A stretch of 64,000 nucleotides of DNA from Camarhynchus parvulus. Taxonomy: Eukaryota > Chordata > Aves > Passeriformes > Thraupidae. Below the pieces are notes generated by a model. It searched no databases and was not told where the DNA came from. It was given only the letters and a program-made list of their open reading frames with translations. Below are positions 31,470 through 43,484 of this stretch, piece by piece (position 1 is the first letter of the stretch; each line of letters starts with the position of its first letter). Position numbers and translations under genes: made by a program. The DNA lies in assembly GCF_901933205.1 (NCBI RefSeq), contig NC_044591.1, positions 682,001 to 746,000 on the forward strand, read 5' to 3'.

Positions 31470-34400
31470 TCAGCCCGGGGCCCCCCCAGCCCCTGCCTGC
31501 TCCTGCAGCCCCAGCAGGCTGTAGGCGATGCGCTTCTGGTGGCCCGGCAGCCGCACCCCGATCCGCTTGATGTCCCTAGGAAAGGGAACACGGGGTCAGG
31601 AATGGAGTCAGGAACGGGGGAATGGGGCTGGAAGGGCTGGAGCCACCACGGCCACAGCCCGGGCTTGGGGGGACCCAGGAGCAGCGTCCTCGGGGTGGGG
31701 GGATGGATGGGGGTGGACACGGCTCATCCCAATGGATGGATGGATGGATGGATGGATGGATGGATGGATGGATGAGGGGGTGGACACAGCTCATCGGGGT
31801 GGACACAGATGGATGGACATAGCTAACCCCAAGGGATGGACGGACATGGCTCAACCGAAGGGGTGGACAGATGGACACGGCTTATTCTGGGGGATGGATG
31901 GATGGATGGATGGATGGATGGATGGATGGATGGATGGATGGATGGATGGATATAGCTAACCCCAAGGGATGGATGGATGGACATGGCTCATCCCAAGAGA
32001 TGGATGGATGGATGGACACGGCTCATCCTGGGGGATGGACGATGGATGGACATGGCTCATCCTGCGGGATGGACATGGCTCATCCCGAGGGAAGGACAGA
32101 CTGACATGGCTCATTCCAAGGGATGGATGGATGGATGGATGGACATGGCTTATCCCAGGGGATGGAGGGCTGGAGGAATGGCTTATCCTGGGGATGGATG
32201 GATGGATGGATGGATGGATGGATGGATGGATGGATGGATGGATGGATGGATGGATGGATGGACGGATGTGGCCCATCCCGGGGGATGGATGGATGGACAT
32301 GACTCATCCCGAGGGATGGACAGACTGACATGGCTCATCCTAAGGAATGGATGGACACAGCTCATCTCAAGGGACAGATGGACAGATACAGCTCATCCCA
32401 GCCTCTCCAGCCAAGGAACATCTAATTTTATCCCGTCCCTCAGGCCACCAAGGCCACGAGAATGGTTTCCGTTCCCAGCACATCCCTGTCCCTTGGGAGT
32501 TGGAGGGGAGGGGATGGGGACAGTGTGGGGACACATCCTAGGGACAGCAGGGGAGTGGTGTGGGGACAGCCTGGGAGGTCAGGGGACAGCATGGGGACAG
32601 GGACTCACTCGCTGGTCATCTGCAGGACCTTCTCGATGGTGCTGTAGCCCGAGGCCATGAAGGTCTCGGTGTACTGGGGCATGCGGATGGACTCCAGCCA
32701 CTCCGGGACCGAGCGGAACGGGACGCCCTCGGAGCCGCTGGTGCTGGGCAGCCGGATGGACACCCTGCGGGAAAATGAAGCAAAAATAGAAAAATGCAAA
32801 AACAAGTGACGCAGAAATGCAAGGCTGGAAAAGCGATGTGAAAACAGAAGGGCGTGAAAGTGATGCAGAAAGGAAACGATGCAAAAAATGATGCAGGAAT
32901 GGAGGGGTGTAAAGAAACAATGTGGAAATGGGAAGGTTGAAAAAACAATGTGAAAATGGGAAGGTGCAAAGGTGCAAAAAAAGTGAAAATGGGAAGGTGC
33001 AAAAAACTATGCAGAAAGGCGAGGACACTAAAATATTGCAGAAATTAAACAATGCAAAAAATGATGCAGGAACAGAAAGGTGCAAAAATGGTGCAGGAAT
33101 GAAAGGGTCGCAAACAGAGATGTGAAAGTGGAAGGATGGAAAAATAACACGAGTTGAAAAGATGCAAAAAATAATACGAAAATGGAAAGATGAGAAATTC
33201 TGTGGAAATGGAAAAAGGAAAAAATAATAATGCAGAAAACTGGAAGGATGCAAAAATAGTGCAGAAATTAAATGGTGCAAAAAGTGATGTGAAAGTGGAA
33301 GGTTAAAACAATGATGCAGAAATGGAAGGATGTGAAAAATGATATGAAAATGGAAAAACAATGCAGAAATGGGAAGATGCCAAAAAATAAATGCAAAAAT
33401 GAGATGATGAAATTGTGATGCAGAAAATGAGATGCTGCAAAAAGTGGAAATGTGAAAATGGGGAAATACCAAAAAATTATGTAGAAATGGAGAAGCCAGA
33501 AGCAACAAAGGAGTGCAGAGATGCAAAACCCAACCCAAAACAGCACCATGACAGTGCAAAAAATGATGCACAAAAGGCGAAGATAAAAACAAAATGATGC
33601 AAAACATGACAGAAGACACAAAGATGTGCAAGACTCGGAGAATGCCACACTGGTTTGGTTGGAAGGGACCTTAAAGCCCACCCTCTTCCACCCCTGCCAT
33701 GGGCAGGGACACTTTCCATTATCCCAGGAGTCTCCAAGCCCTGTCCAGCCTGGCCTTGGGCACTGCCAGGGATCCAGGGGCAGCCACAGCTGCTCTGGGC
33801 AACTGCTCCCCTCCCTCTTCTCGCCCCCCACCCTATCCTGGTGCTCCCTGCACTCACCGAGGGTCAAAATCTGCCAGTGCCTTGAGGGACTCGGGGGCGC
33901 GGATGAGTTTGTCGAGGATGCTGACGATGTCGGGGAATTTGGGGCGCCGGCAGCGCTCCTGCTGCCAGCACTGCATCATCAGCTGGTAGATGGCCGAGGG
34001 ACAGTCCAGCGGCGCCGGGAGGCGGAAGCCCTCGTTGATGGCCTTCATCACCTATGAGGAGGAGGATGAGGGTCAGGGATGGTCCCCCCAGAAAAGGTGT
34101 TCATTCACAGAATCCCAGAATGGTTTGGGTTGGAAGGACTTTAAAGCTCATCTCATTGCAGCCCATGCCCTGGGCAGGGACACCTTCCACCGTCCCAGGC
34201 CCATCCCAGCCTTGTCCCACCTGGCCTTGAATGTCTCCCAAAGCACTGGTGGTGGTGGAGGGTGGGCTCTCACCTCGTGGTTGGAGAGCTCCCAGTAGGG
34301 CCGCTCGCCGTAGGACATCACCTCCCACATGACGATGCCGTAGCTCCAGACGTCGCTGGCAGAGGTGAATTTGCGGTAGGAGATGGCTTCGGGTGCTGTC

Positions 34401-37400
34401 CAACGGATCGGGATCTTCCCACCCTACAGCGACATTGGGGTCAGCCCTGCACCCCCAAAAACCACCTCACCTTGTTCAAACACCCCAACATGGCCACCAT
34501 GGTGGACAATCCCCCACCTTGTTCAACCACGCCAACATGGCCACCATGATGGACAATCACCCACGTTGGACAACCATCCCAACACAACCACCCACCCCCT
34601 CACCTTGGCCAGCCACCCTTCCATGGCCAGCCAGCCCACCCTTCCTGGCCACCATCCCACCACAGTGACACTCACGCTAGTGGTGTAGGTGGCTTCAGGG
34701 TCATCCTCCAGCACCCTCGAGAGCCCGAAATCAGACACTTTGCACACCAGGTTGCTGTTCACCAGGATGTTCCTGGCAGCCAGGTCTCGATGGACGTAAT
34801 TCATGTTGGCCAAGTACTTCATGCCAGCAGCGATGCCTCTCAACATCCCCACCAGTTGGATTATGCCAAATTCACCTTCTTTTTCCTGGGAAAAGGGGAG
34901 AATCCAGCCTGGAATCCACCTGTTGTCCCACCTCCTTTGGTGGGTGTTGGAGGTTCCACCACCCCGTGTCACCTACCCTCAAGAATTTATCCAGCGCCCC
35001 GTTCTCCATGTACTCCGTGATGATCATGAAGGGCTTGTCTGTACAAAAGAAAGACCCCAAAATAGGTCAAAACACCAAAAAATATCCCTCCAAGCCTCCC
35101 AAAAAGTCACCACCCTAAAATCTCTAAACGTCCCACAAGCCCTCCCAAAATCCTTAAACACTCAAATGCCCAGTGCCCCTCAAAAAAACCTAACCCCCCC
35201 AAAAAAACCCCAACCCCTCAAAAATTACAAAAAAACCCAACAACCCCCAAAACCCCAAACCCTACCAGTTCCCCCCAAAAACTCCAGACCCCCAACTCCC
35301 CAAAAATCCACCTCCATTAAACATTCCCAAAACAACAATAAAGTTTCAACCCCCTTACAGACCCCAATAAACCCCAAAATAACTCCCCCAACTCCTCCAA
35401 AAATCTCTTAAGCTCCCCATAAAACCTTCCAAATAAACCTGAATTCCCTCCCCAGAAAAATCCCCAACCTCATCCCCCAAAACGACCCAAGTCCCCCAAA
35501 ATCCCCTTTGCACCATTGCTCCAAACACCTTATTTTTATATCTCTTTTTTGGTGTGTTTTGCTGGGAAATCGGGGTGGTTTTTTTGTAGGGACAGGACAT
35601 AGAGGACACTCACACTTGGAGACCACGCCCTCGAGGCGGATGATGTTGTGGTGGCAGAACTGTCCCATGATGGTGGCCTCGCTCAGGAAGTCCACGCGCT
35701 GCTTTTCTGTGTACCCCACCTTCAACGTCTTGATGGCCACTGGCACCTCCTTCCTGCCGCGCTTCAGGGTGCCCTTGTACACCTCCCCAAATTCACCTGC
35801 TCCAAAAAACATGGGCACCCTTAGCCCCCCTGTCCCACCCTGATTTCAGGGTGTCTCAGGGGGGACAAAGCCACGCACCAGCACCGATGACCTTCTGGCG
35901 GGTGATGAAGGATGGAGGGATCTCGGTGGTGAACTTGAGCATGGCTTGGTTGGGGTCTTCGTAAGTGTGGGGGTCAACGTAGGTCTTGAGGGGCTTCAGC
36001 TGGTCTGGAGGTGTCAAGGAGAGGGTCAGCACCCCTGTCACCCCCTGCCCATCCCTGTTGTCTCCACTGTCCCATGGCTCACCTGACTTGGAGAAGTAAA
36101 CATCCTCGGCAGATTGGCGTGGCCGTGACTTCCTCTTCCTGTGGAAAAGCAGCATTTTGTCCCAAAAGATCATCCCTCCCCCATATTGGTGGTGGGACAA
36201 CAACATTTTGGGGTTTTTGGGGGGGGGTTTGTCCCCTTACCGCCGGAGGATGTAGAGGAGAGTGCCCAAGAGGAAGACAACGAAGGCGACGCCAGCGATG
36301 CTGCCAGCAATGACGGTGGCTGATGCCATGGCCTCAGAACCTGTGGGGACCATTCGGGTGAGCCCTGCACCCCCTGGAGCCCCCACCCCACTCCTGACAC
36401 CTCCTGGAGCCCCCACCCCACTCCTGACACCCCCTGGAGCCCCCACCCCGCACTCCTGACACCGCCCAGCTCCTCCTCACCCTCAGGCAGGGTCTCGAAC
36501 TCGTGCTGGGGGCTGAAGGCCCCGTGGCCATCGGCGGTGAGAGCCTGGACCCGAACCACGTAGGCGGTGCCTGGGGACAGCTTGGGCAGGGTGACAGAGG
36601 TGCCCTCGCAGCGCAGCACTGAGTAGCTGTTCTCATCCACCTGGGGACACGGCAGGGTGACATTAGGGTGACACGCAGGGAGGGGTGGCACGGGTGTGGC
36701 AAAGATGAGGTGATGTGGGGGACGTGACATGTATGGGGCAGGCATGGAGGTGACATGGATAGAGGGATGAACATGGGAGGGACACAGATGGATGCAAGGA
36801 TAGAGGTGATGTGGATGGGGAGGTGACATGGATGGAGGGATGACATGGATGGAGCAGGGATGGAGGTGACAGGGATGAGGACAAGGATGGAGGTGGCGTG
36901 GATGGGGGACTGATGTGGCTCAGGGCAAGGATGGAGGGATGATGTGGATGGAGATGTGGATGGAGATTGCATCGACAGAGCTGACACAGCTAGGGGCAAG
37001 GATGAAGGTGACATAGATGGAGGTGACACAGATGGACGTGTCAGGCTGTGTCACCTTCTTGCTGTAGGTGACCTCGTACTTCCAGACCCGACTCTGCTGC
37101 CGCAGTGGCACCGTCCAGGACAGGACCAGGCTGGTGGCTGTCCGTCCATCCAGGCTCACTGATGTCACCCGGGGGGGCTCTGCCGTGGGGACACAAAGGG
37201 ATGTCACTGAGGTGTTCCCATGGGGGACAGGGACACCACAGATGTGTCCCCACCATGGAGAGAAGGTGTGGGAGCTGCCGGTGTCCCCTCACCCGTCTGG
37301 TTGACGCTGATGGTGGCGCTGGCCACGCTGCGCTGGTGGCTGGAGGGGGACACCCGGTTGCGGGCCTCCACAGTGAAGGTGTAGTTGACGTGCGGCTCCA

Positions 37401-40400
37401 GGTCGGTGACAGTGACCTCCGTCCCCGTGAGCCCCTCGGGGGGCTGTGAGAACCGGACCCCCCCATCGCAGGGCCGGCACTCACCGCTCTCGGGCCAGCA
37501 CTGCTCGCAGGTGATGCTGTAGGTGACGTCCTCGCGGCCACCGGGGTCAGCGGGGGGAGCCCAGCGCAGCTGCACCGCGGCCCCCAACCCCAGGGCTGTG
37601 ACAGCCTGCGGGGGCGAGGGGGGACCTGCGGGGGACACAGGGCAGGGTCAGGGGACAGGGCGGCTCCATGTCACCTCAGTGAGGTGACACCACAGTGTTC
37701 CCCCTCCGGAGGTGACTTACGGGTGCACGGAAGCTCCGGGGGATCCTCAGGGGCCCGGAAAAATCCGTCCTCGCACGGGCAGGCGGCAGCGGCGGCTGGG
37801 GCGGGCAGGGTGTGGGGGGGACAGGGCTGGCAGCCCCCTGAGGACACTGAGGCCTTGAAGGTGCCAGGGGGACAAGCTGGGGGACACACACAAAGTGACA
37901 CTGGTGAGATTCCCAAATCCTGCTCCCCATCCATGGGATCAGCATCTGGCAGGTGGGGGGGAAGCACCCCCCAAGCACCCAGAAAAGTGTTATGAGGAGT
38001 TTGCCTCATTTTGCAGCTTCTTTATTATTGGGGAGCCCCCCCAACACCACCCCCCCTCCTGGTTGAGCCCTGCTGCACTCACTGCATTAGTGATGCTGCA
38101 GGGGAATGATCGAGGATGGGGAATTTTGGGTCCAACATCTCATTTCTCCAGCTCAAATGGAGAATTTTAGGGTATTTAATCTTGTTTTGCACCTGCTACT
38201 TTATTTATTTTTTTGCTGCTTTGTATTGCTACTTTAAAGTAGCAATTTAACAATGCTTTGTATTGCTACTATATTTTACTTTATTATTACAACTGGGATC
38301 CCCCCAGCCCACCCTTCACTGGTCTGAGCTCTCACTACAGTGGTGATGCTGAAAGAGGAGGATCCAGGGCTGGGGATTTTGGAGACAAAACCTCATTTCT
38401 CCAACTCTGAATTGGGAATTTTTCAGGCATTTCACCTCATTTTTGCAGTCACTCCCCCACCTGTCGCTTTAGTTTTTTAAGATTTTCTAAGCCTTCTAAT
38501 GTTAACATTCTTGTAGCAAACTTTCTCACACAATTTCTGTAAATAACTCATTGTTTTGCATTCCTTTATGAAAAAAGAGAAAGTTAATAGACCGTTAGTC
38601 TGTCCAGTGTCATTGGAGAGGTGGCACTGTCACTCTCCAATCCACTGTCACTCTTAGAAAACTATAAATGTTAGACTCAGAAAATAAACTTCTCTTTTCT
38701 CTTCACCTTGAGAACAGCAGTGTGCACTTGTGTTCTTTTGTGTCCTATAGCGACATCCCACCCCTCTCTCAGCTAAGCCCTTCCACAATCCACTCAAGGC
38801 TGAGGACCCAGGATTGGGAATTTTGGGGCCAAACCCCCACTCCTGTTCCCTCCCACCCCGCCCCAGGCACGTACCAAGCTGGCCCATCCTCAGACACCCC
38901 CTCAGCTTAGCCCAGTCCATACCTTGGCAGGTGTCTCCCAGGCTCTGGAAGCCGGCCTGGCACAGGCACTCCCCGATGGGCACGAGCCACTCGCCGTCGG
39001 CGTTGCAGTGCAGGGCCGGCGCCTGCTCGGCCACGGCCTCGGCCACGCACGAGCCCCGCACCTCGGCCAAGGTCTGCGAGTCGGCGCCGGCCACGGTCTC
39101 CGGGAAGCGCGCCATGCCCCGCACCACGGCCGGGCACCGCTTGTAGTACACGCGCACGGAGAGCAGCGCCACGCAGGCGCCCAGGTCCTGGAAGGCCAGG
39201 TAGAAACCCTTCCTGTGGAGCGGCCCCACCGAGCGCACCTCCATGTTGAGCTTCACGTTGCGGGCGGCGAAATCCTCCTGCACGGTGATCTCGTCCGGAG
39301 CGATGGTGTCGATCTTCCTGAACTGCCGCTTCTGGAAGTTGGTGCCGTAATCCACGTCGGACTCAGCGTAGTAGAGGTTGAAGGTCTCCTTGCAGGAGCC
39401 GCCGCCGGCCGTGGGGAAGCTGTTGCAGTCGCGCACGGTGAACTGCAGCTCGATGAAGATGCGCTGGGCCACGCCGCGGTAGATCCAGTTGGTGCGGAGC
39501 CAGTTCTCCTGCTCGCCCTCCAGGACGTTGCACACAGAGTACATGTAGATCAGGGAGTCGTTCAGGACGTTCTGCAGCTGGTCCCACTGTCCCAGAGACA
39601 GAAATGGGGCTATGGAGGGGAACTGAGGCACAGTCCCCAGGGATGGGTTTGTCTCATCTCATTCCCCCTTTCCCCATCCCCATGGAGGTCCCCAGACACA
39701 TCCCAGAGGTCTCCAACCCCATGGGTGTCCTCACATCCATCCCCATGGGTGTTCCTGGTCCCATGGAGGGCAGCAGCCCAATTCTAGTGGAGGTCTCCAA
39801 CCCTATGGGTGTCCCTGTGACCATGGAGATCCTCATGACTGAGGGATGTTCCCATGGAGGTCTCTCTCTACAGATGCTCCTGTCCCCATTCCCATGAATG
39901 CCCCCAGGCCCATCCCCGTGGATGTCTCTATTCCCATGGAGGTCCCCATTCACCATTCCCATGGATGCCCTCTTCCCCATTCCTGTGAAGGTCCCCAGAG
40001 ATGTCCTTGTCCCATCCCCGTGGAGCTCCCCCATGGCTGTCCCCATTTCCCACCCCACTGCTGGCCAGCGGGGCCGGACGCCGGATCCATGGGTGCTCAC
40101 CCCTTTTCCATAGGGATGGGTGAGCCAGCCCAGCTCCCCATGTGCCTTGGCGAAGTCCAGCAGCACCACTGTGGGAGAGGAGAGAGGACAGGGACGTCAG
40201 CAGATGCCACCAGGACCTGCAGGTGCCACCAATACACCCCTCTGGCCCTTGGATGTCCATCACCCAGGACCCATGGACAACCCCATGGAAGTCCCCAGGA
40301 TGTGCAAACACTCCTGGGATCCACAGATGTCCCCAAAATTCATGGATGTCCTGGGCACCCACAGATATCTGTGCGACCTGTGATGCCATCAGGACCCACA

Positions 40401-42971
40401 GACATCCCACCAGGATCCCTGGATGTCCTGGGCACTCACAGACATCCCTGGAACCCACAGATCACAGGAGGTTCCATGGATGTCCTCAAGACCCCTGGAT
40501 ACCCCCAGGACCCACAGATCCACCCCATTTCCACAGACGTCCCCAAGAGCCACAGATGTCCCCAGGACCTCCAAACAGTCCCAGGCCCCACAGGTGTCCC
40601 CTGGACCCACGGATCCCCCGTTCCCGGCAGATTCCGCTGGAAGAAGCCCCCCGGGGCCGCCCCCAGAGGCGGGGAAGCCGCGGGGCCCGGCGGGACCTGT
40701 CCTGGCACGCCGAGGGCGGCGGCCGGATCCAGGGCCGGGAGAGGAAGAGGAGGAAGAGGAGGCCGGGGAGGGAGCGGGGCCCCCCGGTGAATCACCCCCC
40801 AGGAATGTGCCCGGACGCCCGGGTTCAGCGGCGAGATGGGTCCGGCGGGACGGGGCCGTTTCGGGACGGATGTGCCCCTCCAGCTCCCACGGCTGAGCAC
40901 GGACAGGTCCCGGGAGGCTCAGGACTGGGGGGGGACCCCAGAACCTGCCTGGGGGGACCCCTAAACCTGCCTGGGGGGGACGCGGGTGGCTGCAGCGTCC
41001 CCCCCGCGCCGTGCCCGGGGTCAGGAAGGATGCCGGGGCGGATATCCCGGTTTTCCTGAGGCTGGAAATCCCCCCCGCGAGCCTCCGGAGAGCGGAAAGC
41101 TGCCGGAGCCAGGGCCGGAGCGGGCGGGGGTTCCCCGCCGGTGCCCCCCGGGGCGGCTCTGGGGACAGTCCTGGGGCCGGGGCTGCTCCAGGGGCGCAGC
41201 AGCCCCGGGAGCTCCCGGGACAGCGCCGGGGCCGCTGCCCCGTCCCGGGAGTCACCTGTAGCCACCGCCACCACCATCATCATCAAATCCTCCGTCGCCT
41301 TCGTCACCCGACCACGGCCGCCCCCACCTCCAGTGGCACCGTGATGTGGCCACCAACCCTATCGCCACCGTCAGCGCCACCCCCGCGCTCCGGAGCGGCA
41401 TCCCCGTCCCATTCCCAATCCCATTCTTGCTGCATCCTTGTCCCTGTCACCTGCCCTGCCCTAACGCCGTCCCAATCTTTGTCTGAATCCGAATTCAATT
41501 CCCAAAGTGAACCCCAATCCCATCCCCTCCGCTCCCATTCCTGTTCCCATCCCAGTTCCATCCTCATCTCAACCTTAACGAGAATCCCAATCCCAAAATG
41601 AATCCCATCCCCTCCCCAATCTCAATCGGAACCTCAGTCATAATCCCAAAATTGATCCCATCCCGTCCAAATCCTGCTCCATTCCCTCCTTTTTAGCCTC
41701 CTCCCCACCTCAGCTCACCCCAAATCCCCCTGGATCTCACAGAGGGGAACCAATCCCCCCAAAATCCCCAAATCCCACCACTCTCCCACCACTTTCCCTT
41801 TCCCCCCACGCACTTTTAAAACCTCACATCCCAGTATTCCCTCCTGGGAAACAGCACTTTGGGAACACACCCCAAATCCCACAGCTGCCACGGGATCACC
41901 CCCTCTGCTGTCCCCTCAGCACTTCCAAAAATCCTCATTTTAGGGTTTTTTTACCCCATTTTTAGTTTTCAGGGAGTGTTTTCCACCCTAGTCTGATTTA
42001 TTTGCATTTGGGGCTGGATTCTTCCACCTTATCCTCGAAAAATGACGGATTAAAGCTGTCAGACAGAGTTTATAGAAACTCAATCCTAAAAAAATTCCAG
42101 ATATACACGAAAAAGTGATTTTCCCCCTTTTGTTTTGCCCAAACCTGCCAAACTAAGCCCCAAAATCACTGGGGGAAGGGTTGAGAGGTGGAGGCCGAGA
42201 CGCTGCTTGTTTTTTCCCAGGAATTTTTTGGGATTTTCCTGACATTGTTTTCCAGCTCTCCGGCCGGATCCTACCCGACCCTGCACCACCCATGGGAAAC
42301 GCTCCATTTTAAGGTGATTTTCCCCTTTTTGGGGAGTTTATTTTTTAATCCCCCCCACCTTCACCCCTGTGCCAGCCTCCTTTGGGGGCTCCGGGCAGGA
42401 CCTGGCCCCGGCACGTCGGTTGGACGCTCGGCATGGGAAAAGTTGCCACAAACTCCTGGGTTTCACCTCATTTTAGCTTTTTTTATTCCCCTTTTAAATT
42501 TCTTTCTCCTCTATTCTAGTTGTCCCCCAATTTTAGTTGCCCCCCCCCTTATTTTTATCTCCCTATACACCTTTTTAACTCCCCCCCCCTTACTTTAACT
42601 TTTGCTCATTAATTTAACTTTTCCCCTTTTAATTTAAACAACTCCGCCCTCATTTCAACTTTCCCCCTAATTTTAACCTTCCCCCTGCCCCAAAGGCGCT
42701 CCGGCACCTGCAGATTCCCCACCGCACCCCGAAGTGGTGGGGGGGAAGGGGGAACCCACATCCCCCTTTACCCTCAGAGCGCTCCCTGACTCCTCAGCTC
42801 CCCCCAAACACCCGAATTTACCCCAAAACCACCCCACCCTTGGGGGTGCCCACAATAAAGGAGTTTCGGGGTGCTCCCCCGGAAAAAAGTGGGGGACTCA
42901 CCTTCCTCGGCGGCCAGGGGGCTGAGGGCGGTGAGGAGGAGGAGGGTGAGGGCCGGCGGGGCGCCCGCCAT
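31470..42971 (-). CDS. EPHA2: EPHA2, ephrin-A receptor tyrosine kinase, complete
   Basis: Single-pass receptor for ephrin-A ligands. Minus-strand coding exons: 42902-42971, 40101-40168, 38923-39586, 37721-37876, 37293-37625, 37055-37179, 36481-36640, 36241-36340, 36083-36138, 35879-36004, 35614-35796, 34977-35038, 34676-34885, 34274-34423, 33858-34051, 32609-32764, 31470-31575; 2919 nt, 972 aa (human 976). In order: signal peptide ([20 protein letters not shown]), ligand-binding domain (exon 3 is 664 nt, ends with YYKRCP and the Cys-rich start), Cys-rich/EGF-like segment, two fibronectin III domains, TM helix about residues 533-555, juxtamembrane tyrosines, kinase domain (GAGEFGEV, K642 in VAIK, HRD at 733-735, DFG at 753-755), SAM domain. 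All catalytic motifs are intact. The last residues differ from the mammalian PDZ-binding end. Introns carry minisatellites, CR1 tails and one solo LTR. Confidence 0.97.
31718..32400. repeat. (GGAT)n / GGATGGACATGGCTCATCCC repeat in EPHA2 last intron
   Basis: Blocks of perfect GGAT tetranucleotide repeats (31731-31772, 31893-31950, 32198-32262) alternate with a longer unit containing GGACATGGCTCATCCC. ORFs of MDGWMDGW type and their complements are artefacts. Confidence 0.95.
32775..33615. repeat. A-rich minisatellite in EPHA2 intron (TGCARAAATGG family)
   Basis: About 840 bp of degenerate units near 16-20 bp long: AATGATGCAGAAATGGAA, GGTGCAAAAA and similar. It fills most of the intron between exons 33858-34051 and 32609-32764. 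Strongly purine-skewed on the plus strand. Confidence 0.85.
33633..33805 (-). mobile_element. CR1 LINE 3'-end fragment
   Basis: Plus strand reads GGTTTGGTTGGAAGGGACC, CCATGGGCAGGGACACTTTC, CCAGCCTGGCCTTGGGCACT, GGGGCAGCCACAGCTGCTCT: complement of the CR1 tail, in an EPHA2 intron. Confidence 0.9.
34103..34245 (-). mobile_element. CR1 LINE 3'-end fragment
   Basis: Plus strand reads CACAGAATCCCAGAATGG, TTGGGTTGGAAGGACTTTAA, GGGCAGGGACACCTTCCACC, CCACCTGGCCTTGAATGTC. In the EPHA2 intron between the two exons that encode the C-terminal half of the kinase domain. Confidence 0.9.
36350..37040. repeat. Minisatellites in EPHA2 introns 7 and 6
   Basis: 36358-36462: three copies of a ~36-bp unit (CCCCTGGAGCCCCCACCCC and ACTCCTGACACC). 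36660-37040: degenerate GATGGAGGTGACATGGATG units. The exon 36481-36640 lies between them. Confidence 0.8.
38030..38840. repeat. Three degenerate ~270-bp direct repeats in EPHA2 intron 3
   Basis: Blocks sharing CCCCCC, a CACTCACT/CTCTCACTACA segment, GTGATGCTG, GAGGAT-GGGGAATTTTGG and CTCATTTCTCCA occur at about 38035-38200, 38296-38450 and, truncated, 38757-38840. The solo LTR lies between the second and third. Confidence 0.7.
38462..38755 (+). mobile_element. Solo LTR (294 bp) of an avian endogenous retrovirus
   Basis: Starts TGTCGC and ends GCGACA, a perfect 6-bp terminal inverted repeat in the TG...CA form of retroviral LTRs. Inside, in the right order, are a TATA element (ACTATAAATG, 38661-38670), a poly(A) signal AATAAA (38683-38688) and a T/C- then GT-rich stretch before the end. 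The plus orientation is antisense to EPHA2. I could not find an exact target-site duplication (flanks are both C-rich). No internal retroviral sequence remains. Confidence 0.85.
39655..40625. repeat. Minisatellites in EPHA2 introns 2 and 1
   Basis: 39655-40055: degenerate CCATCCCCATGGAGGTCTCC units. 40200-40625: degenerate ACCCACAGATGTCCCCAGGA units. The small exon 40101-40168 lies between them. The ORFs they generate are not genes. Confidence 0.75.
40626..42901 (-). other. EPHA2 intron 1: CpG-rich block then AT-rich tract
   Basis: 40626-41340 is CpG-dense and could be an internal CpG island or alternative promoter. 41380-41680 has short CCCAATCCCATTC repeats. 41700-42720 is T/C-rich with many CCCCAAATCC and CCCCTTTTAA words. 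No exon was recognised. Confidence 0.45.
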
Positions 42972-43450
42972 GGTGGGGCGGCTTTGGGGGGTCCCGGGCG
43001 CGCCCCACGAGCGGCGGCCCCGCGGGGAGTGCGGGGGGTGTGGGGTGCGGGGCCGCGCGCCCGCTCCTGTTCATTCATGCCCCGCTGACGTCACCGGCCA
43101 CGCCCGCTCTTAAAGGCGCAGCAGCCGCTCCCAGCACCGCACCAGTAGGGCACTGGGAGGGCGCGCGCCCCGGGGTGGGACGAGGCCGGGTGGAGGGGAG
43201 GGGGCTGTGGGAGCTCCCCCCAAGGTGGGGCACGGCTCTGGAGGGTATTCGGGGGTCCCGCAGCCCCGCGGGGACCCCCTGGGCCCGGCCCCGAAGGGGT
43301 GAACGCTCCCCCCCTCCCGCCCCCTCCCCTTTCATTCATGAATCGGCGTGGGAAGGGCGGGGGGGGCGGCAGCCAATGGCTGCAAGGGGCGGGGCCACGC
43401 CGTTACTACCGGCCACGCCCCCCGCCCACCAGTTCGATACTTGGGGGGTT
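42972..43450 (-). promoter_or_regulatory. EPHA2: EPHA2 promoter with palindromic CRE
   Basis: CpG-rich sequence immediately upstream of the EPHA2 start codon on the minus strand. It contains a full cAMP-response element TGACGTCA at 43086-43093 and GC boxes (GGGGCGGGGCC near 43385). Transcription start not determined. Confidence 0.6.
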
Positions 43451-43484
43451 TGGGAGGGACCGGTCTGGGGGGGCTGCCCGGGCC

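Noticed and set aside
31528..32660. Long ORFs encoding MDGWMDGW or [10 protein letters not shown] repeats
   Set aside because: Translations of the GGAT simple repeat in an EPHA2 intron.
38462..38755. Target-site duplication for the solo LTR
   Set aside because: The flanks are similar C-rich strings but not an exact 4-6 bp duplication, so none is claimed.
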